A stretch of DNA of 64,000 nt from Microbacter sp049976245 (GCA_049976245.1 JBMFIQ010000001.1:1-64000), one strand, 5' to 3'; shown: positions 18,742 through 28,352, counted from the stretch's first letter. The notes: generated by a model from the sequence alone, not told the origin. Program-made: numbers and translations.

Positions 18742-20124
18742 TTACTGTTGTAAAACTTTGGTGGTTACTGTGATTCCTTGCAAGGTGGCAGATGAAGCAT
18801 CCGTTATTTCAACTTGAACCAATTCTCCGATGTGAATTCCTTCTTTCGGGAAAATGACCACTTTGTTTTGTGATGTTCGACCATAAAAGAAATCGCGTGA
18901 TCGTTTTGAATAGCCTTCTGCCAATACTTCTACCGTTTTCCCAATTTCTTTTTGATTGTTTTCTTTTGAAATCTGATTTTGCAGGTCAATGATTTCCTGT
19001 AACCGTTGTATTTTAATAGCTTCCGGTACATCGTCTTTCAAATGTTTGGCAGCATAAGTTCCGGGTCTTTCGGAATATTTAAACATAAAGGCGGCATCAA
19101 ATCGAACTTCCTTCATCAATGAAAGTGTTTCATGATGATCTTCTTCTGTTTCGGAAGGAAATCCGCAAAACAGATCGGTGGTAATGCTTGCTTCAGGTAA
19201 TATTGTACGGATGGCATGAATCCGATCTAAATACCACGCGCGTGTGTATTTTCGGTTCATCTTTTCCAATATTCGATCACTACCCGATTGGACAGGTAAA
19301 TGAATGTTTTTGCAAAGGTTTGGATAGGAAGCAATCACCTCCAATGTTCGGTCGCTCATGTCTTTTGGATGAGATGTCGTAAACCGAATGCGAAGTTCGG
19401 GAGCTGCTTCGGCTACCATTTCAAGTAATTCGGAAAATCCAATCGTCTTCTCCTGACGTTTAAAAACATAAGAGTTGACATTCTGCCCCAAAAGAATGAT
19501 TTCTTTGTATCCTTTTTGTCGCAGGTTGTTTACTTCGTTTAATATGCTTTCAACGTCGCGGCTTCGTTCTCTTCCTCGGGTATAAGGCACTATACAATAA
19601 GTGCAAAAATTGTTACATCCTCTTGTAATTGAAACATATCCGGAGATGGATTTCCCAATGCGAGCCGGCATGACATCGCGGTAAGTTTCTACGGTTGAAA
19701 GCGTCACGTTGATGGCTTTTTGACCTTGCGAAGCGCTTTGAAGCAAATGGGGTAAGTCCATATAAGCATCAGGTCCTGCTACTAAGTTAACTCCATATGA
19801 ATCAATAAGTTCATCTTTCATTCGTTCGGCCATGCACCCAATGATGCCGACAATGAGATCCTTTTTTTGTTTTTTGAAATGTTCAAACTGTTCCAACCGA
19901 TGAATCACTCGTTGTTCAGCATTGTCGCGTACTGAACAGGTATTGATGAGGATGGCGTTGGCTTGATCGTATTGGTCGGTTAGTTCGTATCCGTCCATCT
20001 CTAAAATGGAGGCCACAACTTCAGAATCGGCGGCATTCATCTGGCACCCGTACGTTTCAATGTATAATTTTTTTGAGCGCTCTTCGTTTTTATAATGTTG
20101 GTTGATGTCGTCTGATTTTAGCAT
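18742..20124 (-). CDS. miaB: tRNA (N6-isopentenyl adenosine(37)-C2)-methylthiotransferase MiaB
   Basis: Radical SAM enzyme that adds the methylthio group at position 37 of tRNAs reading UNN codons. Domains: N-terminal UPF0004 (KLYIETYGCQMNAADSE), radical SAM core with CNNFCTYCIVPYTRGRE, and a C-terminal TRAM domain. Three additional cysteines (QMNAAD region, NTCSVRDNA, GIIGCMAER) bind the auxiliary cluster. ATG at 20124 is chosen because the longer frame passes through a promoter box and adds 30 unlike residues. Confidence 0.95.
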   Translation of the reverse strand: MLKSDDINQHYKNEERSKKLYIETYGCQMNAADSEVVASILEMDGYELTDQYDQANAILINTCSVRDNAEQRVIHRLEQFEHFKKQKKDLIVGIIGCMAERMKDELIDSYGVNLVAGPDAYMDLPHLLQSASQGQKAINVTLSTVETYRDVMPARIGKSISGYVSITRGCNNFCTYCIVPYTRGRERSRDVESILNEVNNLRQKGYKEIILLGQNVNSYVFKRQEKTIGFSELLEMVAEAAPELRIRFTTSHPKDMSDRTLEVIASYPNLCKNIHLPVQSGSDRILEKMNRKYTRAWYLDRIHAIRTILPEASITTDLFCGFPSETEEDHHETLSLMKEVRFDAAFMFKYSERPGTYAAKHLKDDVPEAIKIQRLQEIIDLQNQISKENNQKEIGKTVEVLAEGYSKRSRDFFYGRTSQNKVVIFPKEGIHIGELVQVEITDASSATLQGITVTTKVLQQ

Positions 20125-20146
20125 GAAAGTAATCAATAATTTGGGA

Positions 20147-20154
20147 CAAAGATA
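20147..20154 (-). promoter_or_regulatory. Possible -7 box for miaB
   Basis: Minus-strand TATCTTTG 22 bases before the miaB start; no clear -33 element. Confidence 0.45.
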
Positions 20155-20440
20155 CACATTTTTGAATAATGTTTTTAATCCCTTCATCATGCCTTCCCTT
20201 GACGTTTGTTGCATGAATGAGATGAAGCAATGTGATCATCAACAAAATGAAGTTAAACATTGATGAATTCCATCGCATCGTTCAGGTAGAAACAGCGTCA
20301 TCGTTGTTTTACCCCAAAAGTAATCTATGACGAATGAATTTGTTCCAATATTTAAGAAGGAAAGGGCTGAAGCTATTTAGGCGGAACTAAATCAACAAAT
20401 TTTTTCTTGAAACGAATTTCCCTGTCAATGTAACACTTCC
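20155..20440. other. Intergenic region between miaB and the TonB receptor gene
   Basis: Apart from the miaB box at its left and the receptor terminator at its right I see no gene, RNA fold or repeat copy here. Confidence 0.5.
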
Positions 20441-20479
20441 AAAAAAATTCGTCTGATAAAACATGTTTATTATCAGACG
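20441..20479 (-). terminator. Terminator of the TonB receptor gene
   Basis: Perfect 10-base stem CGTCTGATAA (20450-20459) with TTATCAGACG (20470-20479), followed on the minus strand by AATTTTTTT. It lies 57 bases beyond the receptor stop codon, so the receptor is transcribed alone. Confidence 0.85.
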
Positions 20480-20536
20480 ATAGATAGAAAGGATGACTTT
20501 GGCGTGTCGGAATTTAAATCCTTGTGAGCGGTTTTT

Positions 20537-22984
20537 TCAGAACTTCACGCTTAATCCAATCAAGCAGTTAAACCCGGCTTGAGGGAAATAGCCAAAGTCA
20601 TTGTAGCGTGTTAACGGATCAGACGTTGATGCTTGATAATAGTACGAGTAGGTCCAAGCATTGCTGATGTACATTGCATTCAATACATTGTTGAGTAAGA
20701 GTGAAAGTTGAACTTTTTGAAGTCCTTTGATTGGGAAAAGATAACTCAACCGGATGTTATTGAAGCAGTAAGCATTTAAGGAACGTTCATTGCTGCCTGT
20801 GTTATCAATGTATTGTTTTCCGATCCAGTGTGTCTCAAGATCAGCTTCAAAACCATGCTTGATAAAGGAGAGCACACTGTTGCCAATCACCGACGGGGAA
20901 AAGGCAATGGGGACATTCCCCAAATAATTGGATATCTGACGATTCCAAGCCCAGTCACTTCCGGTGTAAACATCGACGTATTCAGTGTAGTTGTCAATAC
21001 GATTTTGGCTAAGAGTTAGCGCAGCATTCCATTGAAGAGACGAAACCGGTTTTATGGCCCAAGTCAATTCAATGCCGGTGCGATAACTTTTGGGCATGTT
21101 GGTTGTCAATGCTTCGCCGATGTCATTGATTTTCCCGGTCAACACCAGCTGGTTTTTGTAGTTCATGTAATAGCCGTTGATGCCCAATGACACCCACGGC
21201 AGGTCATATTTGTAGCCAATTTCCGTGTCGTACAAGGTTTCATGGGTTGGCCATTCTCCTGCAGTGGCATCGGTATAGTTGGTTCGTGCCGGTTCGCGGT
21301 GCGCCACGGCAAACGAGACAAAGAGTCGGTGATGAGCTGATGGGCGAAACATTAAACCTACTTTTGGATTGAAGAAATGGAACATCTGATCGACATTGAG
21401 TGGCTGCATGGCGTTTAAGGCATCATCCCAGTTTTCATTTTGCCCGTAGAGCGAGTAATGCACTTGCCGGTACTGCAAATCGGTGTAAATGTTTAACTTG
21501 GAAAGAATGTCATAATTAAGTTTTAAATAGAAATTTCCGTCCCATTTATTGACATGGTTGCGATAATATGGCCAATCGGGGAGCAGGTTGCCGAGATAAT
21601 TTTTTACCCATGTTACTTGTCCGTAATGTACTCCCCAATAATCATTTAATGCGCCGCCAAGTTGTGCCGTGAGTTTTTCTGTCTGATAATTGAGCGAGAA
21701 CACTCCACCGGCAAATTGTGTTGTCATCCATTGCTGCCTCACCAAATCACTGTTGGTGATTTCTGTTCCATTGACATTGAAGGGCATCAGTCCATATTGA
21801 GCCAATACTTGGTTCTGTTTGTATTCTTCGTAATAACCACTGCCGGGTGTGTAATGCAATGCGGCATTCATGCTAAACTTGTCCGAAAAACGATGAATTC
21901 CAATTAATTGGTAAGTTGTTTGCAAGTAATTATCCGTCTGGTTTTTGTAATAGAGCGCTTTCCCGTTGGCGTCAAAACCCATAAATCCGCATGGGTTGTA
22001 AGTACGGTGAGTTGCCAGCGAATCGGCAGGAACACCATTCCAGGCATGGTATGTTTTTTCACTTCCGCCAAATGTAATTAATTTAACGGTTGTGTTGGCA
22101 TTGTAATATCCTGCTTGCAAAAAATATGAGTACAAGCGTGCGGTAGCTCTGTCAATGTATCCATTGGACGAAATGGATGAAAAACGTGAATCAATGGCCC
22201 AATGATGGTTGATCAAGCCGGAACTAACCTTGACATTGCCCTTGAAAGTATTGAACGATCCGTAACTGAGATCCACTTCTCCGGTTGGTTTGAGTGAAGG
22301 TTTTTCGGTTTGGAGATTGATGTTTGCTCCAAATGCACCGGCTCCGTTGGTGGATGTTCCAACACCGCGTTGCACTTGAATGTTTTCAAGGGATGAGGCT
22401 ATGTCGGGAATGTCAACCCAATATGTTCCCTGTTCATCGGCATCGTTGTATGGAATTCCATTAATGGTGACATTGATTCGTGAAGCATCGGTGCCTCGAA
22501 TGCGAAAACCGGTGTAACCCACGCCTGTGCCAGCATCCGAAGTGGCCACAAAAGAGGGTGTGAACGAAAGCAGATAAGGTACATCTTGGCCAAGATTGTT
22601 TTGGTTTAATTGTTTTCGCGAAACATTATTGTAAGCAACAGGCGATTGTGCCGTTGCTTGAGTGGACGAAACCGTTACTTCGTTCAGCCAGTGATTGCTT
22701 TTTTGAAGTTGAAAAATAACATTGGCCGTAGGAATGCCGACTGTTTTGGTTTCAGGTTCATACCCGATAAATGAAACGGTGATTTCAGCTTTGCTGCCTG
22801 TGAAGCGTAAAAACCGAAAAAATCCTTCCGCATCGGTGTATTGACCGTCTTTGTGATTTAACATCACCGTAGCGCCCGCCAAGGGCATTCCCTTGTCGTC
22901 AACTACCTTGCCTTTAATTTCAGTTTGCGCCGTAAGCATCAGCGCACTAAGCTGCAAGATTGCAGCAAATAACATTGTTCTCAT
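20537..22984 (-). CDS. TonB-dependent outer membrane receptor, probably for thiamine or a precursor
   Basis: An 815-residue outer membrane receptor. Signal peptide at residues 1-19 (cleavage near LMLTAQ), then a carboxypeptidase-like regulatory domain (IKGKVVDDKGMPLAGATVML, 23-105), a plug domain (QDVPYLLSFTPSFVATSDAG..., about 138-240 with the IRGTDASRINVTINGIP stretch) and a 22-strand-type barrel ending in the terminal aromatic FNCLIGLSVKF. A TPP riboswitch sits in its leader, so expression should fall when thiamine pyrophosphate is plentiful; by analogy with thiamine-regulated receptors described in Bacteroides it probably imports thiamine or a thiazole/pyrimidine precursor. The substrate is inferred from the riboswitch alone. 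Confidence 0.85.
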   Translation of the reverse strand: MRTMLFAAILQLSALMLTAQTEIKGKVVDDKGMPLAGATVMLNHKDGQYTDAEGFFRFLRFTGSKAEITVSFIGYEPETKTVGIPTANVIFQLQKSNHWLNEVTVSSTQATAQSPVAYNNVSRKQLNQNNLGQDVPYLLSFTPSFVATSDAGTGVGYTGFRIRGTDASRINVTINGIPYNDADEQGTYWVDIPDIASSLENIQVQRGVGTSTNGAGAFGANINLQTEKPSLKPTGEVDLSYGSFNTFKGNVKVSSGLINHHWAIDSRFSSISSNGYIDRATARLYSYFLQAGYYNANTTVKLITFGGSEKTYHAWNGVPADSLATHRTYNPCGFMGFDANGKALYYKNQTDNYLQTTYQLIGIHRFSDKFSMNAALHYTPGSGYYEEYKQNQVLAQYGLMPFNVNGTEITNSDLVRQQWMTTQFAGGVFSLNYQTEKLTAQLGGALNDYWGVHYGQVTWVKNYLGNLLPDWPYYRNHVNKWDGNFYLKLNYDILSKLNIYTDLQYRQVHYSLYGQNENWDDALNAMQPLNVDQMFHFFNPKVGLMFRPSAHHRLFVSFAVAHREPARTNYTDATAGEWPTHETLYDTEIGYKYDLPWVSLGINGYYMNYKNQLVLTGKINDIGEALTTNMPKSYRTGIELTWAIKPVSSLQWNAALTLSQNRIDNYTEYVDVYTGSDWAWNRQISNYLGNVPIAFSPSVIGNSVLSFIKHGFEADLETHWIGKQYIDNTGSNERSLNAYCFNNIRLSYLFPIKGLQKVQLSLLLNNVLNAMYISNAWTYSYYYQASTSDPLTRYNDFGYFPQAGFNCLIGLSVKF

Positions 22985-23049
22985 ACCATTTAGTTAGTTT
23001 AATGTTTAACAAAATGAAATGAGGGCTTAAAAAAACGAAGAGGATCTGT

Positions 23050-23125
23050 GCTCATTCCCTTCCCGGCATTACCCGGACAGGTTCAAAGGGTATAATCTCA
23101 GCCCGTTATATTAAGGCACCCCAAA
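23050..23125 (-). promoter_or_regulatory. TPP riboswitch (THI box)
   Basis: Minus strand contains the ordered THI-box elements: GGGGTGCC, then GGCTGAGATTATACCC, GAACCTG and CCGGGTAATGCCGG, then GAAGGGAATG, which form the two TPP-sensing arms. It lies 66 bases before the TonB receptor start. Elements and order match the known aptamer closely. A possible -7 box (TATCTTTG) is at 23190-23197 upstream. Confidence 0.95.
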
Positions 23126-23259
23126 GTAAGGATATATTCAATAAACGCCATGCAACGTTGTACACCCGTTGATGTCGATTATTTGAGCGCAAAGATAAGC
23201 AATCTTTTACAAAAATGAATGATTGTTTGTCAATCAAGAAGAAAAAACAGGCTGTTGCA

Positions 23260-23607
23260 TTACTTTTTTCCTGTTTTGTGAAGTTTTATTTGAACGGCAT
23301 GCATTGTCACAAGACATCCTTTAAGCGAGGATTCCAACAAAGGTTCAATTTTTTCGTAGAATGATTCCAGCACTTCTGTCTTATCAATCAGTTCAATCAT
23401 CACTGGAAGTTTTTCGGTCAGTTCCCAAAAACGGGCACTCAAAATGTGGCTTGATTTCCCAAAACCCATAATTCCGCGATAGGCTGTTGCACCTGTTACG
23501 CCATGAGCTTTGGCCTGTTGGACAATTTCTTCATACAATAATTTGTGGTTAAGCAAATCGGTGGTGCTCAGATAAAATTTCAAAACGCTGTATTCTTGTG
23601 TTTCCAT
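23260..23607 (-). CDS. DUF190 protein (PII-like)
   Basis: A 115-residue protein of the DUF190 family, which has a ferredoxin-like fold related to PII signalling proteins. Recognisable stretches: LKFYLSTTDLLNHKLLYEEIVQQAKAHG, GATAYRGIMGFGKSS and LPVMIELIDKTEVLESFYEKIEPLL. Family members often sit beside crcB, as here (15 bases downstream of it), and may regulate or assist the fluoride channel; no direct function is established. Confidence 0.88.
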   Translation of the reverse strand: METQEYSVLKFYLSTTDLLNHKLLYEEIVQQAKAHGVTGATAYRGIMGFGKSSHILSARFWELTEKLPVMIELIDKTEVLESFYEKIEPLLESSLKGCLVTMHAVQIKLHKTGKK

Positions 23608-23622
23608 AGCTGTGTTTTATGA

Positions 23623-24000
23623 TTAAATAACCGAAGCTGCATTAAATCCAAGATAAACTGCCGTAAATCCCAACAAGATGCTGGCTCCTGTGTAAAGCAA
23701 TGCCGAATAGGACAGTCCATTGTGCAGCAACATCAGATTTTCGTTTGCAAAAGTGGAAAAAGTCGTGAACCCGCCGCAAAATCCCACCATCAAAAACATG
23801 CGCCATTCCACGGTGAGGATGGTACGCTGTTCAACTATCCCGGTAAGAAATCCAATGATGAAGCATCCTAAAACATTGACTAACAATGTTCCAACGGGAA
23901 TTGAAAGGAATTGAATGTACAAGTTGATTTTCGAAACGTAATAGCGTGCAACACTCCCAATAAATCCGCCGCTGCCAATAAGTAAAATCGTTTTGAGCAT
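23623..24000 (-). CDS. crcB: Fluoride channel CrcB/Fluc
   Basis: A 125-residue, four-segment membrane protein that exports fluoride as a dual-topology dimer. Diagnostic stretches: GSGGFIGSVARYYVS near the N-terminus, GTLLVNVLGCFIIGFLTG, and the central GFCGGFTTFSTFANE with the pore phenylalanines and Na-site residues. Heads a two-gene unit with the DUF190 gene. I looked for a fluoride riboswitch upstream and saw none; instead a dispersed repeat unit starts 32 bases upstream. Confidence 0.95.
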   Translation of the reverse strand: MLKTILLIGSGGFIGSVARYYVSKINLYIQFLSIPVGTLLVNVLGCFIIGFLTGIVEQRTILTVEWRMFLMVGFCGGFTTFSTFANENLMLLHNGLSYSALLYTGASILLGFTAVYLGFNAASVI

Positions 24001-24031
24001 GATGTGGAGAAAAAATGTTTGGTTTGTTGGT

Positions 24032-24120
24032 GTTTATGCCTTTTTTGTAATGCTAGGAATGTATGGAACTTGTCAAATGGTCATATGCTTAATTATAAGC
24101 TTTTTTATGGCGCGTTTCAT
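24032..24120 (+). repeat. Dispersed hairpin repeat, unit 1
   Basis: Matches the family described in the findings: tail TTTATGCCTTTTTT, core GCTAGGAATGTATGGAACTT, inner hairpin GCTTA-ATTA-TAAGC, and end TTATGGCGCGTTTCAT. Outer arms ATGGAAC and GTTTCAT can pair. Lies upstream of crcB with its tail toward that gene. Confidence 0.7.
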
Positions 24121-24433
24121 TGTCAAAGAGACTTGTGGTCATGGCACAATTGACAAGTATGTTTTCATTCAAGATCATTTTCTGCCAATCAATTGTTCTA
24201 TTAAAGTCATGTTTTCAATATTCAAAGATACGATCAAGAAGCTGGAGAATCCTGTTTTTTTTGATTTTCTTTGATTAGATTAAGCAGATTTTTGTCTTGG
24301 ATCGATCATAAAATAGGAATTCTAAGCAGACAATGCGAAACCCGTCACAAATTGAGGACGAGTTTCGAACATTGATGCAACTGCGCTGAAAAAAGTTGAT
24401 GTTTCCCTGTTCATATTCAGGAATGCCTTGCGG
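24121..24433. other. Intergenic region right of repeat unit 1
   Basis: No gene seen. An imperfect hairpin at 24336-24367 (arms CGAAAC and GTTTCG extended by CGTC/GACG) lies 66 bases beyond the SQR-like gene stop; it has no T run, so its role as terminator is doubtful. Confidence 0.4.
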
Positions 24434-25654
24434 CTAAGATTTTTTGTTTGTTAAATAGTTTACCAATAAACCTTCTGCAAAATCAGGCGGCATGTGTCCT
24501 TTGGTGAAATTATAATAAAAATCAAAGCTCCATTTCATGATGAATGGCAATGTGCCGTTGAGCGTTTGATCGGTTTTTCTTCCATACAAAACATCAGAAT
24601 AAATCATGGTGGCTTTGAAATTGGATCGTTCCATAATGCACAGTACGGCCGGTTCAAATGGTGGAATGACAACGTTGGCGCCCAGCTCTTTGGCAATGGT
24701 TTTGGCGGCAATGTCAGCCTGTAACACAGCAATATGGCCTAATTTTGGAACGGAAAGTGCCGTGGCGTCACCAGCGGCAAAAATATTGGGATAATCCAAA
24801 TGCCTCATCTGTTGATCTGTCGGGATAAATCCGGCTTCATCGGCCAATCCGGCTTCAATGACAAAGTCGTATGGTTTGTATTCGGGCAGGATGATGGGCA
24901 ACGAACAGCGTTCGCTGGTGCCATCGGTGAAATAGATCTTTTCGGCGTCCACTTTTTTCACCGTTTTTTCCGTGATCAGTCCAATTTGCTCTTGTTTCAT
25001 GATCGCTCCTACGTTGTTGCGTACGTCATCTCCAACATCTTCAAAAAAGATTTTGGCCGGACTGAAAGCGGTGATTGGACTCACAGCACCAATTCCTTTG
25101 GAATCCAGAAATGCTTTGAGCATAAACATCACTTCTCCGACAGGTCCTTCGCAAGGAGCTAACAATTTGGGTGCTTCAATGCGGCTACCTGATTTGTAAG
25201 GCATTGATCCAATGAATACAGGACCGCCTTCATAAGTTTGCAGCCGTCTCCACAATCGCGGAGCTTGTACGTCGTCGCAAACAGAATAGCCATATTCCCG
25301 AAATCCTTCAATGCCGTCATAATGTTTTTCAACACCGGGAGCTAAAACCAAGTAATCATACGATTCTATGCCTCCTTCTTTCAGATAAATTTTCCTGTTT
25401 TTAGGATCAATGCGTGTGACTGATTCCTGAATCAGCAAATAGCCGTCAGCATCAACCGCTTTTTTCATTAGAAAACGGGCGTGTTCCACCGATTCTCCCT
25501 TGATGGCCACATCCGGTAAGCGTGGCTTGTTCAACGTGTTGGATCTGAAGTCGATTAGCACAAGTTCAATCCGGTGTCCCAGATGATGTCGGAGTGCATG
25601 CATGGTGGTAAGGCCGCCAAAACCTCCACCAACGATAACAATTCGTTTTTTCAT
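24434..25654 (-). CDS. SQR/NDH-2-like FAD-dependent oxidoreductase
   Basis: A 406-residue flavoprotein of the pyridine-nucleotide disulfide reductase superfamily. FAD-binding VGGGFGGL at residues 8-15, second dinucleotide region IYLKEGGIESYDYLVLAPG (90-107) and IFAAGDATAL at 291-300. Cysteines at about 126, 168 (APCEGPVGEV) and 339 (AVLCIME) are spaced like the three redox cysteines of sulfide:quinone oxidoreductases, and CEGPVGE resembles the SQR CxGPxxE motif. The likely role is membrane-associated sulfide oxidation feeding quinones, but an NADH dehydrogenase-2 or other role is possible. It starts 84 bases downstream of the proton ATPase on the same strand. Confidence 0.7.
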   Translation of the reverse strand: MKKRIVIVGGGFGGLTTMHALRHHLGHRIELVLIDFRSNTLNKPRLPDVAIKGESVEHARFLMKKAVDADGYLLIQESVTRIDPKNRKIYLKEGGIESYDYLVLAPGVEKHYDGIEGFREYGYSVCDDVQAPRLWRRLQTYEGGPVFIGSMPYKSGSRIEAPKLLAPCEGPVGEVMFMLKAFLDSKGIGAVSPITAFSPAKIFFEDVGDDVRNNVGAIMKQEQIGLITEKTVKKVDAEKIYFTDGTSERCSLPIILPEYKPYDFVIEAGLADEAGFIPTDQQMRHLDYPNIFAAGDATALSVPKLGHIAVLQADIAAKTIAKELGANVVIPPFEPAVLCIMERSNFKATMIYSDVLYGRKTDQTLNGTLPFIMKWSFDFYYNFTKGHMPPDFAEGLLVNYLTNKKS

Positions 25655-25738
25655 AAATTAATTTGGTATTAAGGGTTGTTTATAAAAGATTTTCTAAGGT
25701 GACTTTTCAGCATATTGGGCAAAGATTATTGATCAGGA

Positions 25739-28126
25739 TTAGATTTTCAATTTAATCCAGTCATTGATTATCAAAGTGACAAAAGCAAAATAGAAAATAG
25801 AAGACACGACGACAGCCCACGAAACGGAAGTAAATCCAGCTAATCCCATCATCAAAAGCCAACTTACCAACAACGAGTCGGCTGTTAAGGCTAAAAGCAA
25901 TAATTTCCCAATCGGTTGTTTGTAAAACCTTTTGTCGGTTCTGACAATGATGATGTTGAAAATGCTTGAAAAGAATAAAATGGCAAATCCCAATGAATGA
26001 ATTTGATTAACATCGATCAAATGAAAATGGTTTTTGGCGACCCAAAACCAAAGAAGCGATTCGGACAACATGAAAATGCCAATGATAAATCCCTTTTTTA
26101 TTATTGGTTGAATATTCCAGGAGTTGGGGCTTTTTGACCACTCCACAATGTCGGTTGAAAGGGATAATGTGACAAAATCGATTAGTAGAAGCAGCATTAC
26201 CATGTCAAAGGCGTTCACCACAAAATAGCCGCTCAACAAATAGGTCAGACATACGAAGATAATCAAAGAAAAAGTTTTGGAAATTTTGTTCATCACCCAA
26301 TTGGTAATGCGATGATGAGTCATTCTTCCAATGGTGATCAGATTTGTAATGCTTTCTAATCCCGATTTTAACAAAATGACACTGGCTGCTTGTTTGGCCA
26401 CATCGGTGGCCGACATGACGGCTATGCCTACTTCTGCTTGTTTTAAAGCGGGGGCATCATTGACGCCGTCTCCTGTCATTCCGGTAATCTCGTGGTGTTT
26501 TTGCAAGTTCTTCACAATGTTGAATTTGTCTTCGGGAACCACTCCGGCAAATCCGTCGTTTTGAATGATTAAGTCATGTGCGTCAAATGCGGAATCATCA
26601 TTTCGTAACAACGATGCCGAAACGATGTTGTTCCCTATGCCAACTTCTCGCGCTATCTCTTGTGCAATGGGCAATGCATCTCCAGTCAGCATTTTAACTT
26701 TGACTCCAAGTGCTTTAATTTCCTGAATCAATTGGGCTGAATCAGGCATGGGCGGATCAATTAAAGCGGCGATTCCTACCAGTGAGACTTCTTCTCCTTT
26801 TTCAATGGCCACCGCTAAAGTTCTGAAGCCTTTTTCTGCCCATTCTTTAACAGTGTCATCAAATGCAAATGATGAGTGATTGCTTAATGCCTTCAATGTT
26901 TCATAAGCCCCTTTCATGATTTTGAACGAAACGCCCTCTTTTTCAACTATTGCTTCAGTTCGTTTGATTTCTGCATTGAATGGGGTAAATGATACCTGTC
27001 GATAACCGTCGTTGTCAACGTTGTTTGCACGTGCTTTGTTGATAAATGCCATGTCAATCGGATCGTTGTTGGCTTCGACTGAGGCTAAAATGCCAAAACG
27101 CAACACGTCGGTTTCCGAGTAGGGAGAAGCTGCGGCAAGGCGTTCAACGGTTAATTTATTTTGAGTTAGCGTTCCTGTTTTGTCTAAACACAAGGTGGTG
27201 AGCGTAGCAGCATCTTCCGTGGCGCTTAACCGTGTCACCAAAACGCCTTTATCTGCCAACTCTTTGGCCCCTTTGGCCATGCTAACCGTAAACATGGCCG
27301 GTAATGCAATGGGAACGGCCGAAACCAATAAAATTAAGAGTAAAGGAAGAATGGACAAAAAAGCTACACCTCGAATCAGCGAAACACCAAAAGAGATGCC
27401 GACAAATACGATGACTATGAGAAACAGAATTTGGACGACCTTTGACACCACTTCTTCCATGTGCAAACGTGGCTTGGCGGTTTGAATCAATGCGGTGGTT
27501 TTTCCAAAAAAAGTATGGATACCGGTTGACGTGACTACTGCATTGCATTCTCCGTTTCTGACAATGGAGCCGGAATACAGCATGTCACCTTCTTTTTTGT
27601 CTACAAACAATGATTCTCCGGTCAATGCTGATTGGTCGGCACTGAGGTTTCCTTGAATGATTTTTGCATCAGCCGTAATGAAATCACCCGTTCGAATGCG
27701 AAGAATATCACCTGGAACCAGTTCGTTTGCCATGATATTAACCCATTGTTTGTTACGCAAAACCCTCACGATAACCTGAAGTTTTTTCTTCAATGTTTCG
27801 ACTGTTTTGGCCGATTGTAAATCCTGAAAAAGGCTTATTGCCGCATTGAAAATCATCAATCCGCCAATTAAGTAAACATCAATGTATCTGCCTAATAGAA
27901 GGGATACCAAAATGGTAATTTCCAGCATGAAAGCGGTCAGTCCCCAAAATTTTTTCGCAATAAGCAACAAAATAGAAGGTTTTTTTTCCTTTACCTCATT
28001 CAATCCGTATTGAGCTTGACGATCTTTTACTTCTGCATCCGACAAGCCGCGATCTTTTTCTACTTGAAGGTTTTTTAGTACTTCGTCAATGCTTCCTGAT
28101 TCGTAAAAAGTGGAACTGCCATTCAT
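25739..28126 (-). CDS. P3A-type plasma-membrane proton-exporting ATPase
   Basis: A 795-residue P-type ATPase. N-terminal cation-ATPase domain (LSDAEVKDRQAQYGLNEV), actuator TGES at 169-172, phosphorylated aspartate D315 in LDKTGTLTQN, hinge MTGDGVNDAPALKQAEVGIAV. The fourth membrane helix VPIALPAMFTVSMAKGAKEL closely follows the PIAMP...VTMAIG pattern of fungal, plant and archaeal proton pumps, and there are no heavy-metal-binding domains. It would expel protons at the cost of ATP, useful for pH homeostasis. Ten membrane segments are visible. It probably heads a unit with the SQR-like gene. Confidence 0.88.
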   Translation of the reverse strand: MNGSSTFYESGSIDEVLKNLQVEKDRGLSDAEVKDRQAQYGLNEVKEKKPSILLLIAKKFWGLTAFMLEITILVSLLLGRYIDVYLIGGLMIFNAAISLFQDLQSAKTVETLKKKLQVIVRVLRNKQWVNIMANELVPGDILRIRTGDFITADAKIIQGNLSADQSALTGESLFVDKKEGDMLYSGSIVRNGECNAVVTSTGIHTFFGKTTALIQTAKPRLHMEEVVSKVVQILFLIVIVFVGISFGVSLIRGVAFLSILPLLLILLVSAVPIALPAMFTVSMAKGAKELADKGVLVTRLSATEDAATLTTLCLDKTGTLTQNKLTVERLAAASPYSETDVLRFGILASVEANNDPIDMAFINKARANNVDNDGYRQVSFTPFNAEIKRTEAIVEKEGVSFKIMKGAYETLKALSNHSSFAFDDTVKEWAEKGFRTLAVAIEKGEEVSLVGIAALIDPPMPDSAQLIQEIKALGVKVKMLTGDALPIAQEIAREVGIGNNIVSASLLRNDDSAFDAHDLIIQNDGFAGVVPEDKFNIVKNLQKHHEITGMTGDGVNDAPALKQAEVGIAVMSATDVAKQAASVILLKSGLESITNLITIGRMTHHRITNWVMNKISKTFSLIIFVCLTYLLSGYFVVNAFDMVMLLLLIDFVTLSLSTDIVEWSKSPNSWNIQPIIKKGFIIGIFMLSESLLWFWVAKNHFHLIDVNQIHSLGFAILFFSSIFNIIIVRTDKRFYKQPIGKLLLLALTADSLLVSWLLMMGLAGFTSVSWAVVVSSIFYFAFVTLIINDWIKLKI

Positions 28127-28323
28127 CGAAAAGTTATTTTTAATTTGATTGAGTCATATAAAGTACAAGAATCAAAGATGTTGCTTTTCGTTAATTAAAA
28201 TGTTCTTACAAATATAACGATTTTTGAATCGTAAAACATTCATGTCAATCAATCCTAATCTTTTTAACTTTTATCGAACCGAGTTTTAAATGATACGCAG
28301 TAAAATGATTTTTACTTATTGTC

Positions 28324-28352
28324 TTGCGAAAGAATGAGATTTTTTACTTTTG
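28324..28352 (+). promoter_or_regulatory. Promoter of the Gfo/Idh/MocA gene
   Basis: TTG (28324-28326) with TACTTTTG (28345-28352) after 18 bases; start codon 56 bases further. The 282-base gap holds divergent promoters for this gene and the proton ATPase; no box was found for the latter. Confidence 0.6.

Noticed and set aside
24001..24120. Fluoride riboswitch upstream of crcB
   Set aside because: I looked on the minus strand for its conserved segments and did not find them; the region is a repeat unit.
23993..24274. 93-residue plus-strand reading frame overlapping crcB start
   Set aside because: It runs through repeat unit 1 and AT-rich intergenic sequence; composition and hydrophobic makeup look accidental.
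24336..24367. Hairpin CGAAAC/GTTTCG as terminator of the SQR-like gene
   Set aside because: No T run follows on the minus strand and the stem is imperfect; listed only as a hairpin.
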